From: Pantoea allii
GTDB lineage: Bacteria; Pseudomonadota; Gammaproteobacteria; Enterobacterales; Enterobacteriaceae
Assembly (NCBI RefSeq): GCF_002307475.1
Contig: NZ_NTMH01000031.1
Location: 62,001 to 126,000 of the forward strand
Reading direction: 5' to 3'
Length of the DNA stretch: 64,000 nt
The position numbers were made by a program, and so were the translations under genes. Below, piece by piece: positions 26,443 through 35,987 of this stretch. The stretch's first letter is position 1, and the number at the start of each line of letters is the position of its first letter. The notes under the pieces are model-generated. The model was not told the DNA's origin. It saw nothing but the letters and a program-made list of their open reading frames with translations, and made no database searches.

Positions 26443-28421
26443 TCCTTGTCGTCCTGAAGCTCAACGGTACGCAGGAAGAAGTCGAGTGTGTTATCAATCG
26501 TGGTGTTCATTTCCACAGTTGGCGTCCAGCCGAGCAGGCGTTTTGCATTACGGATGGATGGCTTACGGTGTTCAACATCCTGATAGCCCTTACCGTAATA
26601 GCTGCTGCTTTCCACTTCGCGGAAACCGGCAAACGGTGGGAAGCTGGCACGCAGTGGATGACGTTCAAAGCTTTCCAGCAGGCGTTCGGCCAGCTCTTTG
26701 ATACTCGCTTCGTTATCCGGATTACCGATGTTGATGATTTGTCCGTCGCAATTATTGTTTTTATTCTCAATAATTTTAAACAGCGCTTCTACACCGTCGC
26801 TGATATCGGTAAAGCAACGTTTCTGACGGCCACCATCAAACAGCTTGATCGGCGATCCTTCCACCAGGTTTAAGATCAGTTGTGTGATTGCGCGTGAACT
26901 GCCGATGCGCGCCGCATTCAGGTTGTCCAGGCGCGGGCCCATCCAGTTGAAAGGACGGAACAGGGTAAAGCGTAGCCCTTGTTTTTCACCATAAGCCCAG
27001 ATGACGCGGTCCAGCAGTTGCTTGGAAACGGAGTAAATCCAGCGCTGTTTATTAATCGGGCCGACAACCAGATTGGAGTGATCCTCATCGAAGTTCGCAT
27101 CGGTACACATGCCGTACACTTCAGACGTCGATGGGAAAATGATGCGTTTGCCGTACTTGACGCAATCACGCACAATTTTGAGGTTTTCTTCAAAATCCAG
27201 TTCGAAAACGCGCAGCGGGTTACGGGTATATTCGATCGGTGTCGCGATGGCCACTAATGGCAGGATGACATCACATTTTTTGATGTGATATTCGATCCAT
27301 TCAGAGTGAATACTGATATCGCCTTCAACGAACTGGAAGCGCGGATGACCGACAAAGCGGCTAATCGCGTCTGAACCGATATCCAGGCCAAACACTTCAA
27401 AGTTGTCGTCCTGCAACAGACGCTCGGTCAGGTGATTACCGATAAAGCCGTTTACGCCCAGAATCAATACACGCGTACGACGTTTAACGGCTGCAACGGC
27501 CTGGGAATACAGCAGCGCGCCATTCACCATGCCAAGATGCTGAGCCAGCTGGATACCGTTCATGTAGACACTGTTGGCGGTCTGTCCGGTCTGAATCTCC
27601 AGTGCACCCTCGCCGCAAGCGACGACGAAAGGTTCCGCAGACAGCACGGTGCCAGGACGAACATTATGCGCAGTAGATAATACTTTTGCTTTCCAGACCA
27701 CGAATTTGGTGGTGCCAGCAAAAGCAAAGGCGCCCGGCCATGGGTCAGTTACCGCACGCACCAGATTATTGATTTGGCTGGCTGGCAATGCCCAGTTAAT
27801 CCGACCATCTTCAGGCGTGCGGCGACCCACTACGGTGGCTTCCGCTTCATTTTGCGCGGTGCCGACGATATTGCCCTGCTTCATGGCAGGCAACGCGCTT
27901 TCCAGCAGCTCAGTGGCGCAGTCGACCAGCTTGCGGTGCAGCGTTAGTGCGTTATCTTCATCGGCGATGGCGACACGCTGCTGAGCAATGATCTCGCCCG
28001 CGTCCGCTTTTTTAACCATGCGATGTAAGGTGACACCGGTTTCGGTTTCTCCGTTAACCAGCGCCCAGTTTAACGGTGCGCGTCCGCGATATTTTGGCAG
28101 CAGTGAACCGTGAAGGTTAAAGGCACCCTGCTTCGCACTGTTCAGAATCTGATCGCACAGCAGGTTACGGTAATAGAAAGAGAAAATCACATCGGGTTCA
28201 GACGATTTGATGCGATCGATCCACAGAGGATGGTTAACTTCATCCGGAGCATAAACCGGGATAGAATTTTCAGCCGCGATTCGCGCCACTGAGCCAAAAA
28301 AGTGATTTTCTGACGCCGTGTCGGCATGGGTATAGATGGCGCTGATGGTGTAACCTGCTTTCAACAGCGCATTGATGCCCGCACAACCCATGTCGTGATA
28401 AGCGAAGACGATAGTTTTCAT
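26439..28421 (-). CDS. arnA: Bifunctional UDP-glucuronate decarboxylase / UDP-Ara4N formyltransferase ArnA
   Basis: 660 residues. The N-terminal formyltransferase half (about 1-300) contains [20 protein letters not shown] with the catalytic His; the C-terminal SDR half (from about 315) begins [15 protein letters not shown] with the NAD GxxGxxG motif and has the YSVSKQ active-site Tyr/Lys. It makes UDP-4-keto-arabinose and later formylates UDP-Ara4N. Adjacent to arnC by 1-bp overlap. Confidence 0.96.
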   Translation of the reverse strand: MKTIVFAYHDMGCAGINALLKAGYTISAIYTHADTASENHFFGSVARIAAENSIPVYAPDEVNHPLWIDRIKSSEPDVIFSFYYRNLLCDQILNSAKQGAFNLHGSLLPKYRGRAPLNWALVNGETETGVTLHRMVKKADAGEIIAQQRVAIADEDNALTLHRKLVDCATELLESALPAMKQGNIVGTAQNEAEATVVGRRTPEDGRINWALPASQINNLVRAVTDPWPGAFAFAGTTKFVVWKAKVLSTAHNVRPGTVLSAEPFVVACGEGALEIQTGQTANSVYMNGIQLAQHLGMVNGALLYSQAVAAVKRRTRVLILGVNGFIGNHLTERLLQDDNFEVFGLDIGSDAISRFVGHPRFQFVEGDISIHSEWIEYHIKKCDVILPLVAIATPIEYTRNPLRVFELDFEENLKIVRDCVKYGKRIIFPSTSEVYGMCTDANFDEDHSNLVVGPINKQRWIYSVSKQLLDRVIWAYGEKQGLRFTLFRPFNWMGPRLDNLNAARIGSSRAITQLILNLVEGSPIKLFDGGRQKRCFTDISDGVEALFKIIENKNNNCDGQIINIGNPDNEASIKELAERLLESFERHPLRASFPPFAGFREVESSSYYGKGYQDVEHRKPSIRNAKRLLGWTPTVEMNTTIDNTLDFFLRTVELQDDKE

Positions 28422-29401
28422 TACTCGGTTTCCTGTACAGAACGGTCTTTCTGAGGATTGATAACACGTTGAATAAAATAGCGAGGTCTGGCACGGACAT
28501 CGTTGTAGATACGGCCGATATATTCGCCAAGCAGCCCCATGCCAATAAACTGTGCACCTATGAAGATGAACAGCACGGCAAACAGCATAAAGACGCCATC
28601 ACCAGCCCAGGCTGCGCCAAAGCACAGACGCAGCAGAATCAACACCAGGGAAAAGGCAAACCCCGTCAGCGCGATCAGGCTGCCGAGGACGCTCAGCATG
28701 CGCAGTGGTGTGGTGGTGAGGCAGGTCACCAGGTCATACATCAGGTTAATTAAGCGCATAAAGCTGTATTTTGAATCGCCATGCTCACGCTCAGCGTGCG
28801 TCACGGGTAATTCAATGGTGCGCCGTGCAAAGGTGTTAGCCAGAATTGGAATGAACGTACTGCGTTCGTGGCAATTCAACATGGCATCGATAATGTGGCG
28901 GCGGTAAGCCCGCAGCATGCAGCCATAATCGCCCATCGATTTGCCGGTCACGCGCTGAATCATCTGATTGATAGTGCGTGAGGCCTGACGACGGAACCAG
29001 CTGTCCTGGCGGTTCTGGCGCACGGTTCCCACAACGTCGTAGCCTTCCTGAGCGGCAGCAACCAGACGCGGGATCTCTTCAGGGGGATTCTGTAAATCCG
29101 CATCCAGCGTGATAATCAGATCACCGCTGACATGGCTGAAGCCCGCCATAATGGCAGAGTGCTGACCGTAATTTCGGTTAAGCAACACAGCCACAATATG
29201 GCTGTCCGGCAGTGAAGCTGCATCCGCAATCATCACGGCGGAGGCGTCCTGACTACCGTCATCGACCAGCAGGATTTCATAGTCCAGATTAAGGGTTTTA
29301 CAGGCGTCATTGGTACGCTGAATCAACGCCGGTAAACTCTCCTGCTCGTTATAGACCGGGATAACCACCGATACTTTTTCAATCTCTTTATCGTCGAACA
29401 T
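28421..29401 (-). CDS. arnC: Undecaprenyl-phosphate Ara4FN transferase ArnC
   Basis: 326 residues. GT2 domain at the N-terminus ([45 protein letters not shown] with the metal-binding DAD) followed by two C-terminal membrane helices (about 235-300). It attaches Ara4-formyl-N to undecaprenyl phosphate. One base separates its start from the arnB stop. Confidence 0.95.
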   Translation of the reverse strand: MFDDKEIEKVSVVIPVYNEQESLPALIQRTNDACKTLNLDYEILLVDDGSQDASAVMIADAASLPDSHIVAVLLNRNYGQHSAIMAGFSHVSGDLIITLDADLQNPPEEIPRLVAAAQEGYDVVGTVRQNRQDSWFRRQASRTINQMIQRVTGKSMGDYGCMLRAYRRHIIDAMLNCHERSTFIPILANTFARRTIELPVTHAEREHGDSKYSFMRLINLMYDLVTCLTTTPLRMLSVLGSLIALTGFAFSLVLILLRLCFGAAWAGDGVFMLFAVLFIFIGAQFIGMGLLGEYIGRIYNDVRARPRYFIQRVINPQKDRSVQETE

Positions 29402-30538
29402 TTAAACCCCAGTCAGTCCACGTAGTGCGCTGATAACGCGTTCAACGTCATCGTCGGTCATGTCGGGAAACAACGGAATCGAACATATACGCTCGCTGTT
29501 CCACTCGGTGGCGGGCAGTGATAGGTGCGGATAGTGTTCACGGTAATATTTGTGAGTATGCGCCGCCCGGAAATGGAGACCGGTTCCAATGTCCTGATCT
29601 TTAAGCTTCTGCATCAGCGCATCACGGGAGAAACCGCATGCCTGCTCATCAACACGAATGATGAACAGATGCCAGGCATGTTGATGCTGCCAGGCTGGCG
29701 GAACCAGCGGTTTGAACGGCGTGTCTTTGAGCGCCTCCAGATAGCGTTGCGCAATGGCCGCCCGGCGCTGGTTAATTTCAGGCAACTTTTCGAGCTGGAC
29801 CAGCGCAATAGCTGCGCTGATATCAGGCAGGTTGTATTTGAACCCAGGCATGATGACTTCAGCCTGTGGCTGACGGCCGTGGGTTTGTCTGTCAAAGGCA
29901 TCAACGCCAAGACCATGAAACTTCAGGCTGCGAATTCGATCGGCAAGCGCGGCATCATCCGTGACGACCAGCCCACCCTCAGCACAGGTCATATTCTTGA
30001 TTGCATGGAAAGAAAAAATCGCATTGCCATGTCCACCAACATGCTGGCCTTTGTAGTAAGTGCCTGCGGCATGTGCGGCGTCTTCGATGACCGGAATCCC
30101 GTGGCGTTTACCGATGGCATAAATGGCATCGATGTCGGCAGGCGCGCCGGCGTAATGGACAGGGATGATGGCTTTGGTCTTAGGGGTTATCGCCGCTTCA
30201 ATGGCCTCAGGCGTTACCATCAGATTATCAACGTCGATATCAATCATTACCGGGGTTGCGCCCAGCAAGGTAATAATGTTCAGAGTAGAAACCCAGGTCA
30301 GCGAAGGGGTAATGACCTCATCACCTGCCTTGATGCCCAGCGCCATTAACATCACATGCATACCGGCTGTTGCAGACGTCACGGCAATAGCATGTTGATT
30401 CCCGGTCAGCTGGCAGAATGCACGTTCCAGTTCGGCACATTTTGGCCCGGTAGTAATCCATCCAGATGCAAACACATCACGCACTGCAGACAGTTCAGCT
30501 TCACCCAAAGAAGGTCGTGAAAACGGAAGAAATGCCAT
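29402..30538 (-). CDS. arnB: UDP-4-amino-4-deoxy-L-arabinose aminotransferase ArnB
   Basis: 378 residues of the DegT/DnrJ/EryC1 PLP aminotransferase family. [31 protein letters not shown] and [15 protein letters not shown], with the PLP-binding Lys, are all present. It aminates UDP-4-keto-arabinose. First gene of the operon arnBCADTEF, whose gene order is the canonical enteric one. Confidence 0.96.
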   Translation of the reverse strand: MAFLPFSRPSLGEAELSAVRDVFASGWITTGPKCAELERAFCQLTGNQHAIAVTSATAGMHVMLMALGIKAGDEVITPSLTWVSTLNIITLLGATPVMIDIDVDNLMVTPEAIEAAITPKTKAIIPVHYAGAPADIDAIYAIGKRHGIPVIEDAAHAAGTYYKGQHVGGHGNAIFSFHAIKNMTCAEGGLVVTDDAALADRIRSLKFHGLGVDAFDRQTHGRQPQAEVIMPGFKYNLPDISAAIALVQLEKLPEINQRRAAIAQRYLEALKDTPFKPLVPPAWQHQHAWHLFIIRVDEQACGFSRDALMQKLKDQDIGTGLHFRAAHTHKYYREHYPHLSLPATEWNSERICSIPLFPDMTDDDVERVISALRGLTGV

Positions 30539-30727
30539 TAAGTAATATCCTTAAACTGTTTTGCAATTTTTCCAGCAAATTGAGCGCAATTTTGAAATAA
30601 AATAATGAAAAAAATGTCGTATACGTTCATCAAAAATCGCCAAAATCCGCGAAAAACAAGCAAAATCATTAAAATCTGCCTGGTGAAATAAATTATTAGC
30701 AAAACCTTTATTTCATACCGGTATCAA

Positions 30728-30760
30728 ATCATACGCCCGCAACCTTAACCGAACATTAAA
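30728..30760 (-). promoter_or_regulatory. PmrA-box and -10 candidate upstream of arnB
   Basis: On the minus strand TTTAAT-N5-GTTAAG (30760-30744) fits the PmrA direct repeat YTTAAK-N5-YTTAAK at 11 of 12 positions. A TATGAT hexamer (30733-30728) follows 10 bp downstream as -10 box. The distance to the arnB ATG is about 190 bp, implying a long leader. PmrA-PmrB control of arn is established in Salmonella; here it is inferred. Confidence 0.6.
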
Positions 30761-31035
30761 CACCTTATGTAATTAACAAATTGACATGATATTTATCACT
30801 TTTACCAGACTAATCACTTTAAATAAACAGATATGTTTGACAGTTGCGTGAAGGTACTAAAAAGAGAATTTTGAGGGGCGTGTTCGGTATATGCGGTGGT
30901 TGACAGAAGCCTTGATATCGTTGAAAGTTAGACGGCAGAATCCTGTTGTTATTTAAACAAATAGCGTTGCGGCAATTGCTGAAAAAAAACGCAAGTCGCA
31001 TTATTTTATTTATTTACATAAAGTTACCCGTAACC

Positions 31036-31473
31036 ATGTGCGCCGAAAACGTAGCTGATACTCTCTACTGGAACCCTATGGTTCCCGAGCTGACCGTCGC
31101 GGACTTTGCCGCGTCTTATGCTTTTTATGTTGACGTTATCGGCTGGAAAGTCAGGATAAGACGTGCTCAGCCGGACTTCGCCTATTTGTGTTATGGTGAA
31201 GCACAGTTAATGATTGAGCAGATGCATGAAGAAGGCTGGCAGACCGCAAAATTGGCCCGACCTCTGGGACGGGGGATCAATTTTCAGATTGAAGTAGCGG
31301 ATATCGACACGCTCTACAATCGACTGCTTACGCACGGAACGCCCCTCTTTCGTCCCCTGCGCGAAAATTGTTATCACACCGGCGCTCAATATGAATGTCA
31401 GAAAGAATTCCTGGTTCAGGACCCTGACGGCTATCTTCTGCGATTTTTTCAGCCTGGCGGTGGATCACCTTAG
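31036..31473 (+). CDS. VOC-superfamily protein, bleomycin-resistance (Ble)-like
   Basis: 145 residues from MCAENVADTLYWNP; the frame is open further upstream but the extension is AT-rich with no family match. Glyoxalase/bleomycin-resistance fold: PELTVADFAASYAFYVDVIG, ERLYGEAQLMIEQ-like sheet with MIEQMHEEG, and EFLVQDPDGYLLRFFQP at the end. Such proteins sequester bleomycin-type glycopeptides or act on small metabolites; the in vivo ligand here is unknown. No clear SD. Confidence 0.72.
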   Translation: MCAENVADTLYWNPMVPELTVADFAASYAFYVDVIGWKVRIRRAQPDFAYLCYGEAQLMIEQMHEEGWQTAKLARPLGRGINFQIEVADIDTLYNRLLTHGTPLFRPLRENCYHTGAQYECQKEFLVQDPDGYLLRFFQPGGGSP

Positions 31474-31547
31474 CCGTTAAACGCACGGACTTTCAGCAGA
31501 CGCAGCACTGAAATTCGAGGTTAGCGCAAACGTCATATCATCACGCA

Positions 31548-31730
31548 GGTCAGTCACTGCGACGTTGTCGTTCTCAGCAGCAAACTTTTCACCGCAGTTA
31601 AATCCTCCCAGTACGTTGCCAGGAAGAAGTGTTGCCACTCTCCCTGTGTTTCCGGCTGCTTAATTTCACGACGTCGCGCTGGCGCATTCCTACGTCTGGA
31701 TGTGTCCAAACAGGGTGGTGCATATCGTTT
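31548..31730 (-). pseudogene. Degenerate second copy of the monooxygenase gene
   Basis: The DNA from about 31548 to 31660 closely repeats 32372-32485 inside the intact monooxygenase gene (for example TCACCGCAGTTAAATCCTCC and GAAGTGTTGCCACTCTCCCT), then diverges. Stops and frameshifts prevent translation. It shows a local duplication followed by decay. Confidence 0.7.
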
Positions 31731-31743
31731 TATTCGATAACAG

Positions 31744-31833
31744 TGGGTGCTGATGGTTGAAGTGCGTTACCAGGCGATCACCTGGAAATATATGGAAGGA
31801 AATGATTCGTGGAACGACCATTATTTTGCCTGA
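31744..31833 (+). pseudogene. hcp 3' fragment
   Basis: Thirty codons ending VEVRYQAITWKYMEGNDSWN, then DHYFA and TGA, match the C-terminus of the intact Hcp at 35280-35759 (ELRYEAITWKYTEGN). The remainder of the gene is absent. This is the trace of a second hcp island about 3.5 kb before the intact one. Confidence 0.75.
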
Positions 31834-32292
31834 TAAGAAGGCATCAGACGGGGCGAATGCCTCCTCAGACATTAATCAGGATATAAAAAATTCGGCTGGA
31901 CCACAGGCAAAGGTTATGTCTGCCGCTTTCCTCTGACTGAACATGATGATGCTCAGTTATTGCAAGGCTGTTATGACTATTATTATGGCTATATTGATGC
32001 CATCAAACGGGTGATGACCAGCGTTTCAATAGTCCAGATGGGCTCCATTTGCCTGCATTTTCGTTTTACAAAATAAATGTGAAGGACTGGCACAAGGCAT
32101 CGCTGATGGCGTTATTGATATGCCATTTTGATCCAGGATTCAGAAGGAAAATCCAGCTAGCCGTGGAAAGGTCTGTCGCATAAACAGGATGATAATGGGC
32201 CCATCAAGTTAAGGATTTTATAATATCAAAGGGCCAGTATTCGCCCCTGACAAACACATTTCCTCTTCATGAATAGAGCCCATTTTAAGCAT
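31834..32292. other. Decayed sequence after the hcp fragment
   Basis: A start-less plus-strand frame from about 31888 to 32075 contains FGWTTGKGYVCRFPLTEHDD and QLLQGCYDYYYGYIDAIKRV, which looks once-coding and may be part of an hcp-linked effector, but matches nothing I recognise. The rest shows no gene. Confidence 0.4.
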
Positions 32293-32604
32293 CTACAGCG
32301 GCACGATCTCGTCCACCTGATGCTGAAAAACGTAAGGATCAGAGATTAACCCAAACTGTTCATCATCCGGCCAGGTCACTGCGACGTGGTAGTTCTCACC
32401 AGCAAAATTTTTCACCGCAGTTAAATCCTCCCAGTACGTCGCCAGAAAGAAGTGTTGCCACTCTCCCTGTGTTTCCTGATGGACGAATGCGGCTTTGTTT
32501 CCCGATGTCGCGCTGGCGTGTTCAACGCCGGTCCTTTGAAGATGTCTGGCAAACCCTTCTGCATGTTTTAACGGAACGCATCCGTGCCACGTTCTTACAA
32601 TCAT
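32293..32604 (-). CDS. Antibiotic biosynthesis monooxygenase (ABM) domain protein
   Basis: 103 residues from MIVRTWHGCVPL, supported by AAGGAG eight bases upstream; a longer start lacks support. Single ferredoxin-like ABM domain with HLQRTGVEHASATSG, FFLATYWEDLTAVKNFAGEN and a C-terminal VFQHQVDEIVPL. Small stand-alone ABM proteins are dimers that oxidise or bind quinone-like or aromatic compounds. Function here unknown. A broken copy lies 0.6 kb away. Confidence 0.8.
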   Translation of the reverse strand: MIVRTWHGCVPLKHAEGFARHLQRTGVEHASATSGNKAAFVHQETQGEWQHFFLATYWEDLTAVKNFAGENYHVAVTWPDDEQFGLISDPYVFQHQVDEIVPL

Positions 32605-32781
32605 CGTCTTCTCCTTAAAAGCCGTCTTCATTTGAGGATAATGCGTTGATTTTATACAACAGAATGGAATGTCAGGTAAAAAATTTGTCCGGCGGTGGCA
32701 CAAATCCTAATTTGTTCTACAGTTACTGGCCCGACCAGGGATAACGACATTAATCATAGTAATAACAGAACGGTAACAAAT

Positions 32782-33066
32782 ATGGAATTGAGTAAGTTTG
32801 AGGTCAGAACAGGCCTGTGGCCACACATGCATTTCACCGATATTGAGTACGATCAGCGCGGCAGTAGCTACGAAATTTACGCCACCGATGTGACCCATCA
32901 AACCAAGAGCAAGCTGTTTATTTGCCGTACGGTTGATGAACAACAGGCGAGACTGCTGGCTGAACAGTTCAAAATCTGGCTGCCTAAAATCAATAGCAGA
33001 AAGCGCAAAGCCGCTTCAAAAACATCGCCGACAGGCTATGAACGTGTGGCATGCCATAAAGGCTGA
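32782..33066 (+). CDS. Conserved-looking hypothetical protein
   Basis: 94 residues from MELSKFEVRTGLWPHMHFTD. A mixed alpha/beta composition with a basic C-terminal tail (KINSRKRKAASK). No signal peptide or membrane segment. Divergent from the monooxygenase gene. I do not recognise the family; SD is weak, so the start is uncertain. Confidence 0.5.
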   Translation: MELSKFEVRTGLWPHMHFTDIEYDQRGSSYEIYATDVTHQTKSKLFICRTVDEQQARLLAEQFKIWLPKINSRKRKAASKTSPTGYERVACHKG

Positions 33067-33159
33067 AGCTGTTACTCGCCTGTTTCAACGGTTTAGTTAA
33101 TCGTCACAGGATATGATGGACCAGTAGCAGTCAGGTTTATGCTGTTGGTCCAAACGCTA

Positions 33160-33400
33160 TCAGAAAGAATAGGTTATCGCCGCCGTCAGAGAGGCATCAT
33201 TGTGACGGAATACCACAGGACTGTCCGCAGCATTTTTATCCAGCCAACGATAGTCGCCGATTAAACTGGTCCCCCATCCTGACGCAAACTGGTGACTCCA
33301 CGTTACGCTGGTATCCGTACCGTAAACCCCCCCCCCTTGGCACTGTACTGACTGTATCCGCTACGGGCATGTTGATCCGCATTAAGGGTTGTGAGCGGGA
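33160..33400 (-). pseudogene. MipA/OmpV-type outer-membrane barrel, C-terminal fragment with G10 tract
   Basis: Minus-strand translation reads HARSGYSQYSAKGG, then after a run of ten G residues (33327-33336 on the plus strand as C) VYGTDTSVTWSHQF, LIGDYRWLDKNAADSPVV and a terminal AAITYSF, the aromatic ending of outer-membrane barrels. The two sides of the tract are in different frames; 8 or 11 G would join them. The rest of the gene is missing and the upstream DNA is unrelated. Confidence 0.6.
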
Positions 33401-33640
33401 AGCCGCCAAAATTTTGCGGGCTTGCCATACGGCATTTGCGAATCAGGGCACCCTGAGTAATGTCTTTCATCCCCAGCGTGGAGACCATCTGGTCCAGATG
33501 AAGTTTCTCATCGATGATAACCTTCTGATTTATCTGGCCTAAAGGCTGGATAAGACATCTTTTATAACATTCTGGATCATCCGCGCAGAAGAGTGAGTTC
33601 AGTGCACTTTGTGTTTCTGTATCGCGGAAAGGCGCTAACG

Positions 33641-34144
33641 TTCCGTTGACAGCGCTTTACTGGTGATGTTCTGAAGCGTGGAATATCCTGGCCGGACGGT
33701 TTTCTTATTCAGCCAGCAGATAAGTTCGGTGGCAACAAATCCAGGAGTGATATCACGACGCACAATCTGCGCTGCACGGGCATCTAACTGTAGACCAACA
33801 GAGCCTGACCACTGATGGTACCCAAAGAAGTCGGTAGTAAGCTTACGCTGGGCGTAATATTGATGACCGGTAATGATTTTGTCGGTGAGTGATACTTAAC
33901 GAAAGTAACGCTGAATCACAAAATCGAAATCACTTTCCACATCCTTCGGTAGAAAATGAAAGAAAGCATGTTTGGCCTTAAAATAACTCGTCTGCAGGAT
34001 ACAATAAATTTGCGCCAGTATTCCGGGGCGGCTGGTTGCGAGCGCCAGCTCATCTGACGTAAGCGACCAAATACTCCAGTTGCTGGCCTTCATCAAAATC
34101 AGGCCATACAGTGCGAATTTTTCTGCACGCGAAGGTATGGCCAT
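33641..34144 (-). pseudogene. Tn3-family transposase tnpA, N-terminal remnant
   Basis: From MAIPSRAEKF the frame contains LTSDELALATSRPG, YCILQTSYFKAKHAFF and DFDFVIQRYF, then a TAA at 33896-33898, and in the same frame continues with YYAQRKLTTDFFGYHQW, IVRRDITPGFVATELICW and GYSTLQNITSKALSTER before a TAG. This is the N-terminal domain of a Tn3-type transposase with two in-frame nonsense codons and no catalytic part. Confidence 0.75.
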
Positions 34145-34316
34145 CGCCAGGGCAAAAGGGAAACGGCGAGGAAAACAGCCAAAGTTGTCAGATAAACAGC
34201 AAAAAGAGCTTTGCAGGATGCACGGAAGCGGTGAGTACTCAATAAGCGATCTGGCCGAATTATTTTCCGTTTCGCGGCAGACTGTCTATCGGACGCTTTC
34301 CCCTGGACAAAAATGA
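34131..34316 (+). pseudogene. Tn3-type resolvase tnpR, C-terminal remnant
   Basis: REGMAIARAKGKRRGKQPKL and YSISDLAELFSVSRQTVYRT are the linker and Hin-type helix-turn-helix of a serine resolvase. The catalytic N-terminal domain is absent. It is divergent from and overlaps the start of the tnpA remnant, so a deletion has fused the two. The cargo gene at 34352 begins 35 bp later. Confidence 0.8.
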
Positions 34317-34351
34317 GCAAGAGGATTTAATGAAATAAGCAAGGAGCACTT

Positions 34352-35044
34352 ATGTACTACAGCAATGAAGTTATCAGCTATTTTCAGGCTAATAAAATTC
34401 TTGCGTTAAAACTCGACCATGCATTAGCGGGTGCAGGAAAAGCCGTATCAAATCAGATTGAGACGATCGCTGCAGGTACAACGCGAGCACTGTATTACAC
34501 ATCCTGTTTTACTGATGAATATCAGGATGTCTGCCAGAAACAAAAGACCGAAGACATTCGATTCAAAAACAGCGTTATTTATCTTTTGCAACATGGCAAT
34601 GTTGCGTATGACATGTTTAAAATATATTTCGAAGAAATATTTAAATATAAAACCCCCGATCAACTGGAGCGCATCAAACAAATGCTTATGGCTGTTAATA
34701 TCCATATTGCCGCCAGTTCACTCACAAACGCTGGGTTTGCTCTGGCAACAGCATCATTTGTCGCAGCAGGCATGAATCTAAGTCTTGAACTCAGTTCACT
34801 GGCAGGGCGAAGAGCGGGCGAGGTTGTAGGGGCTATTGGGATATACGGCGTGGTACAGAAAGCGGCAGATAGTGCCCATCGCCTACACGTCCAATACCCA
34901 GCCTATTACTCTGCACTCTACATGCAACAACTAGAAATGATGTACTTCCTCATAGAGCCATTGTTTGAGCGGGCTGAGGCGTTTAAAGCACAATGGGCAT
35001 CGGATGATGGTATTGCAGATATCATCACCAGGATGATTCGATAA
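34352..35044 (+). CDS. Candidate T6SS cargo effector, membrane-active (unknown family)
   Basis: 230 residues with a good AAGGAG SD. The N-terminal 110 residues are polar and helical; residues about 117-170 form two Ala/Gly-rich hydrophobic stretches (SSLTNAGFALATASFVAAG and GEVVGAIGIYGVV) like the hairpin of pore-forming toxins, followed by an aromatic amphipathic tail. No signal peptide. It is followed after 2 bp by a small two-helix membrane protein and then by hcp. From this context I infer an Hcp-dependent effector; there is no recognised domain to prove it. Confidence 0.6.
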   Translation: MYYSNEVISYFQANKILALKLDHALAGAGKAVSNQIETIAAGTTRALYYTSCFTDEYQDVCQKQKTEDIRFKNSVIYLLQHGNVAYDMFKIYFEEIFKYKTPDQLERIKQMLMAVNIHIAASSLTNAGFALATASFVAAGMNLSLELSSLAGRRAGEVVGAIGIYGVVQKAADSAHRLHVQYPAYYSALYMQQLEMMYFLIEPLFERAEAFKAQWASDDGIADIITRMIR

Positions 35045-35046
35045 TC

Positions 35047-35247
35047 ATGATGAATCTTATTAAAAGGTTTTTCAGACGGGTATTCAGATCATTGATCTCG
35101 TATTATGGCCCGGCAGTGCTGACAATAATTTTCGCTTTAGTTCAGGGTTTGTTTTTTCCTGACAGCCCAATCTGGCTTATCCCCGTATTTTTTGTATTTG
35201 TGATGGTTGTTTTATCAATATGTGAGATTGTAAAGTTCAAACGTTAG
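35047..35247 (+). CDS. Small membrane protein, candidate immunity protein
   Basis: 66 residues with two membrane helices (about 18-36, SYYGPAVLTIIFALVQGLFF, and 42-62, LIPVFFVFVMVVLSICEIV) and basic ends. It starts 2 bp after the candidate effector and 33 bp before hcp. Inner-membrane proteins of this size often protect against pore-forming effectors; that role is inferred from position only. Confidence 0.6.
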   Translation: MMNLIKRFFRRVFRSLISYYGPAVLTIIFALVQGLFFPDSPIWLIPVFFVFVMVVLSICEIVKFKR

Positions 35248-35279
35248 CATCATCGTAAATTTATTTATAAGGAAATAAT

Positions 35280-35759
35280 ATGTCTACACCCGCACATTTA
35301 TGGCTTGAAGATGAGAACGGATCTCCGATAGTCGGTAGCTGCATGATGCCACTCCGTCTGGGTTCTATCGAGTTAAAATCATTCTCTCACGGTGTCACTA
35401 TTCCAGTTGACCCAAGCTGGGGAAAACTTACCGGAACGCGCGTTCATAGTCCGATCACGATAGTGAAAGAATTTGACCAAACGACACCTATTTTGTATCG
35501 CGCCGTCTGTGAAGGCCGCACATTGAAAAAAGCAACGATCAAGATGTACCGAATACTGGAATCGGGCATTGAGTCTGAATATTTCAATATCATCCTGGAA
35601 AACGTCAAAATCACGACAGTTTCCCCTTACCTTGCCCCTACAGGTATGAGCAGCAACCATCTGGAAACACTCGAATTACGTTATGAGGCAATTACCTGGA
35701 AGTATACGGAGGGTAATATTATCTACAGAGACTCATGGAACGATCGTTGTCGTGCCTGA
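35280..35759 (+). CDS. hcp: Hcp family type VI secretion system tube protein (orphan)
   Basis: 159 residues, full length for Hcp. The family start MSTPAHLWLEDENGSPIVGS, SFSHGVTIPVD, HSPITIVKEFDQTTPILYRA and LELRYEAITWKYTEGN are present. Hcp hexamers stack to form the T6SS tube and carry small effectors in the lumen. No other T6SS structural gene is in the window, so this is an orphan hcp that would use a core system elsewhere. AAGGAAA SD precedes the ATG. Confidence 0.92.
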   Translation: MSTPAHLWLEDENGSPIVGSCMMPLRLGSIELKSFSHGVTIPVDPSWGKLTGTRVHSPITIVKEFDQTTPILYRAVCEGRTLKKATIKMYRILESGIESEYFNIILENVKITTVSPYLAPTGMSSNHLETLELRYEAITWKYTEGNIIYRDSWNDRCRA

Positions 35760-35771
35760 TGACGAGGGGCG

Positions 35772-35803
35772 CCAAAGGAGGCAATTGCCTCCTTTGGTTC
35801 TAG
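35772..35803 (+). terminator. Terminator-like perfect palindrome after hcp
   Basis: CCAAAGGAGGCAA is followed directly by its exact inverse TTGCCTCCTTTGG (26-bp palindrome), then TTCTAG, 12 bp after the hcp stop. Likely ends the three-gene module; the T-run is short. Confidence 0.65.
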
Positions 35804-35987
35804 CCAGAACACTTAACGTCAGCATTAAACTGACCATGTGAAGCGCATGTTTTCCGGTTATTATCACTTTGCTTGATCTCATCAGGTTGTGTCACTAAGG
35901 CGACGATGTCGCGACCAGGCTGGAGTATAAAAACAACGTGTCAACGTAAGCCCAGGAAACGATGGAGAAACGGTCAAGGTGGCCCAA

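Noticed and set aside
34352-35044. Colicin or known pore-forming toxin family
   Set aside because: Two hydrophobic Gly/Ala-rich segments are suggestive, but no colicin motif, translocation domain or receptor domain is visible; family left open.
35812-35849. Right-hand Tn3 repeat at the end of the hcp module
   Set aside because: Only the first eight bases CTTAACGT agree with the inverse of the known repeats; the outer CCCC is absent, so similarity is at chance level.
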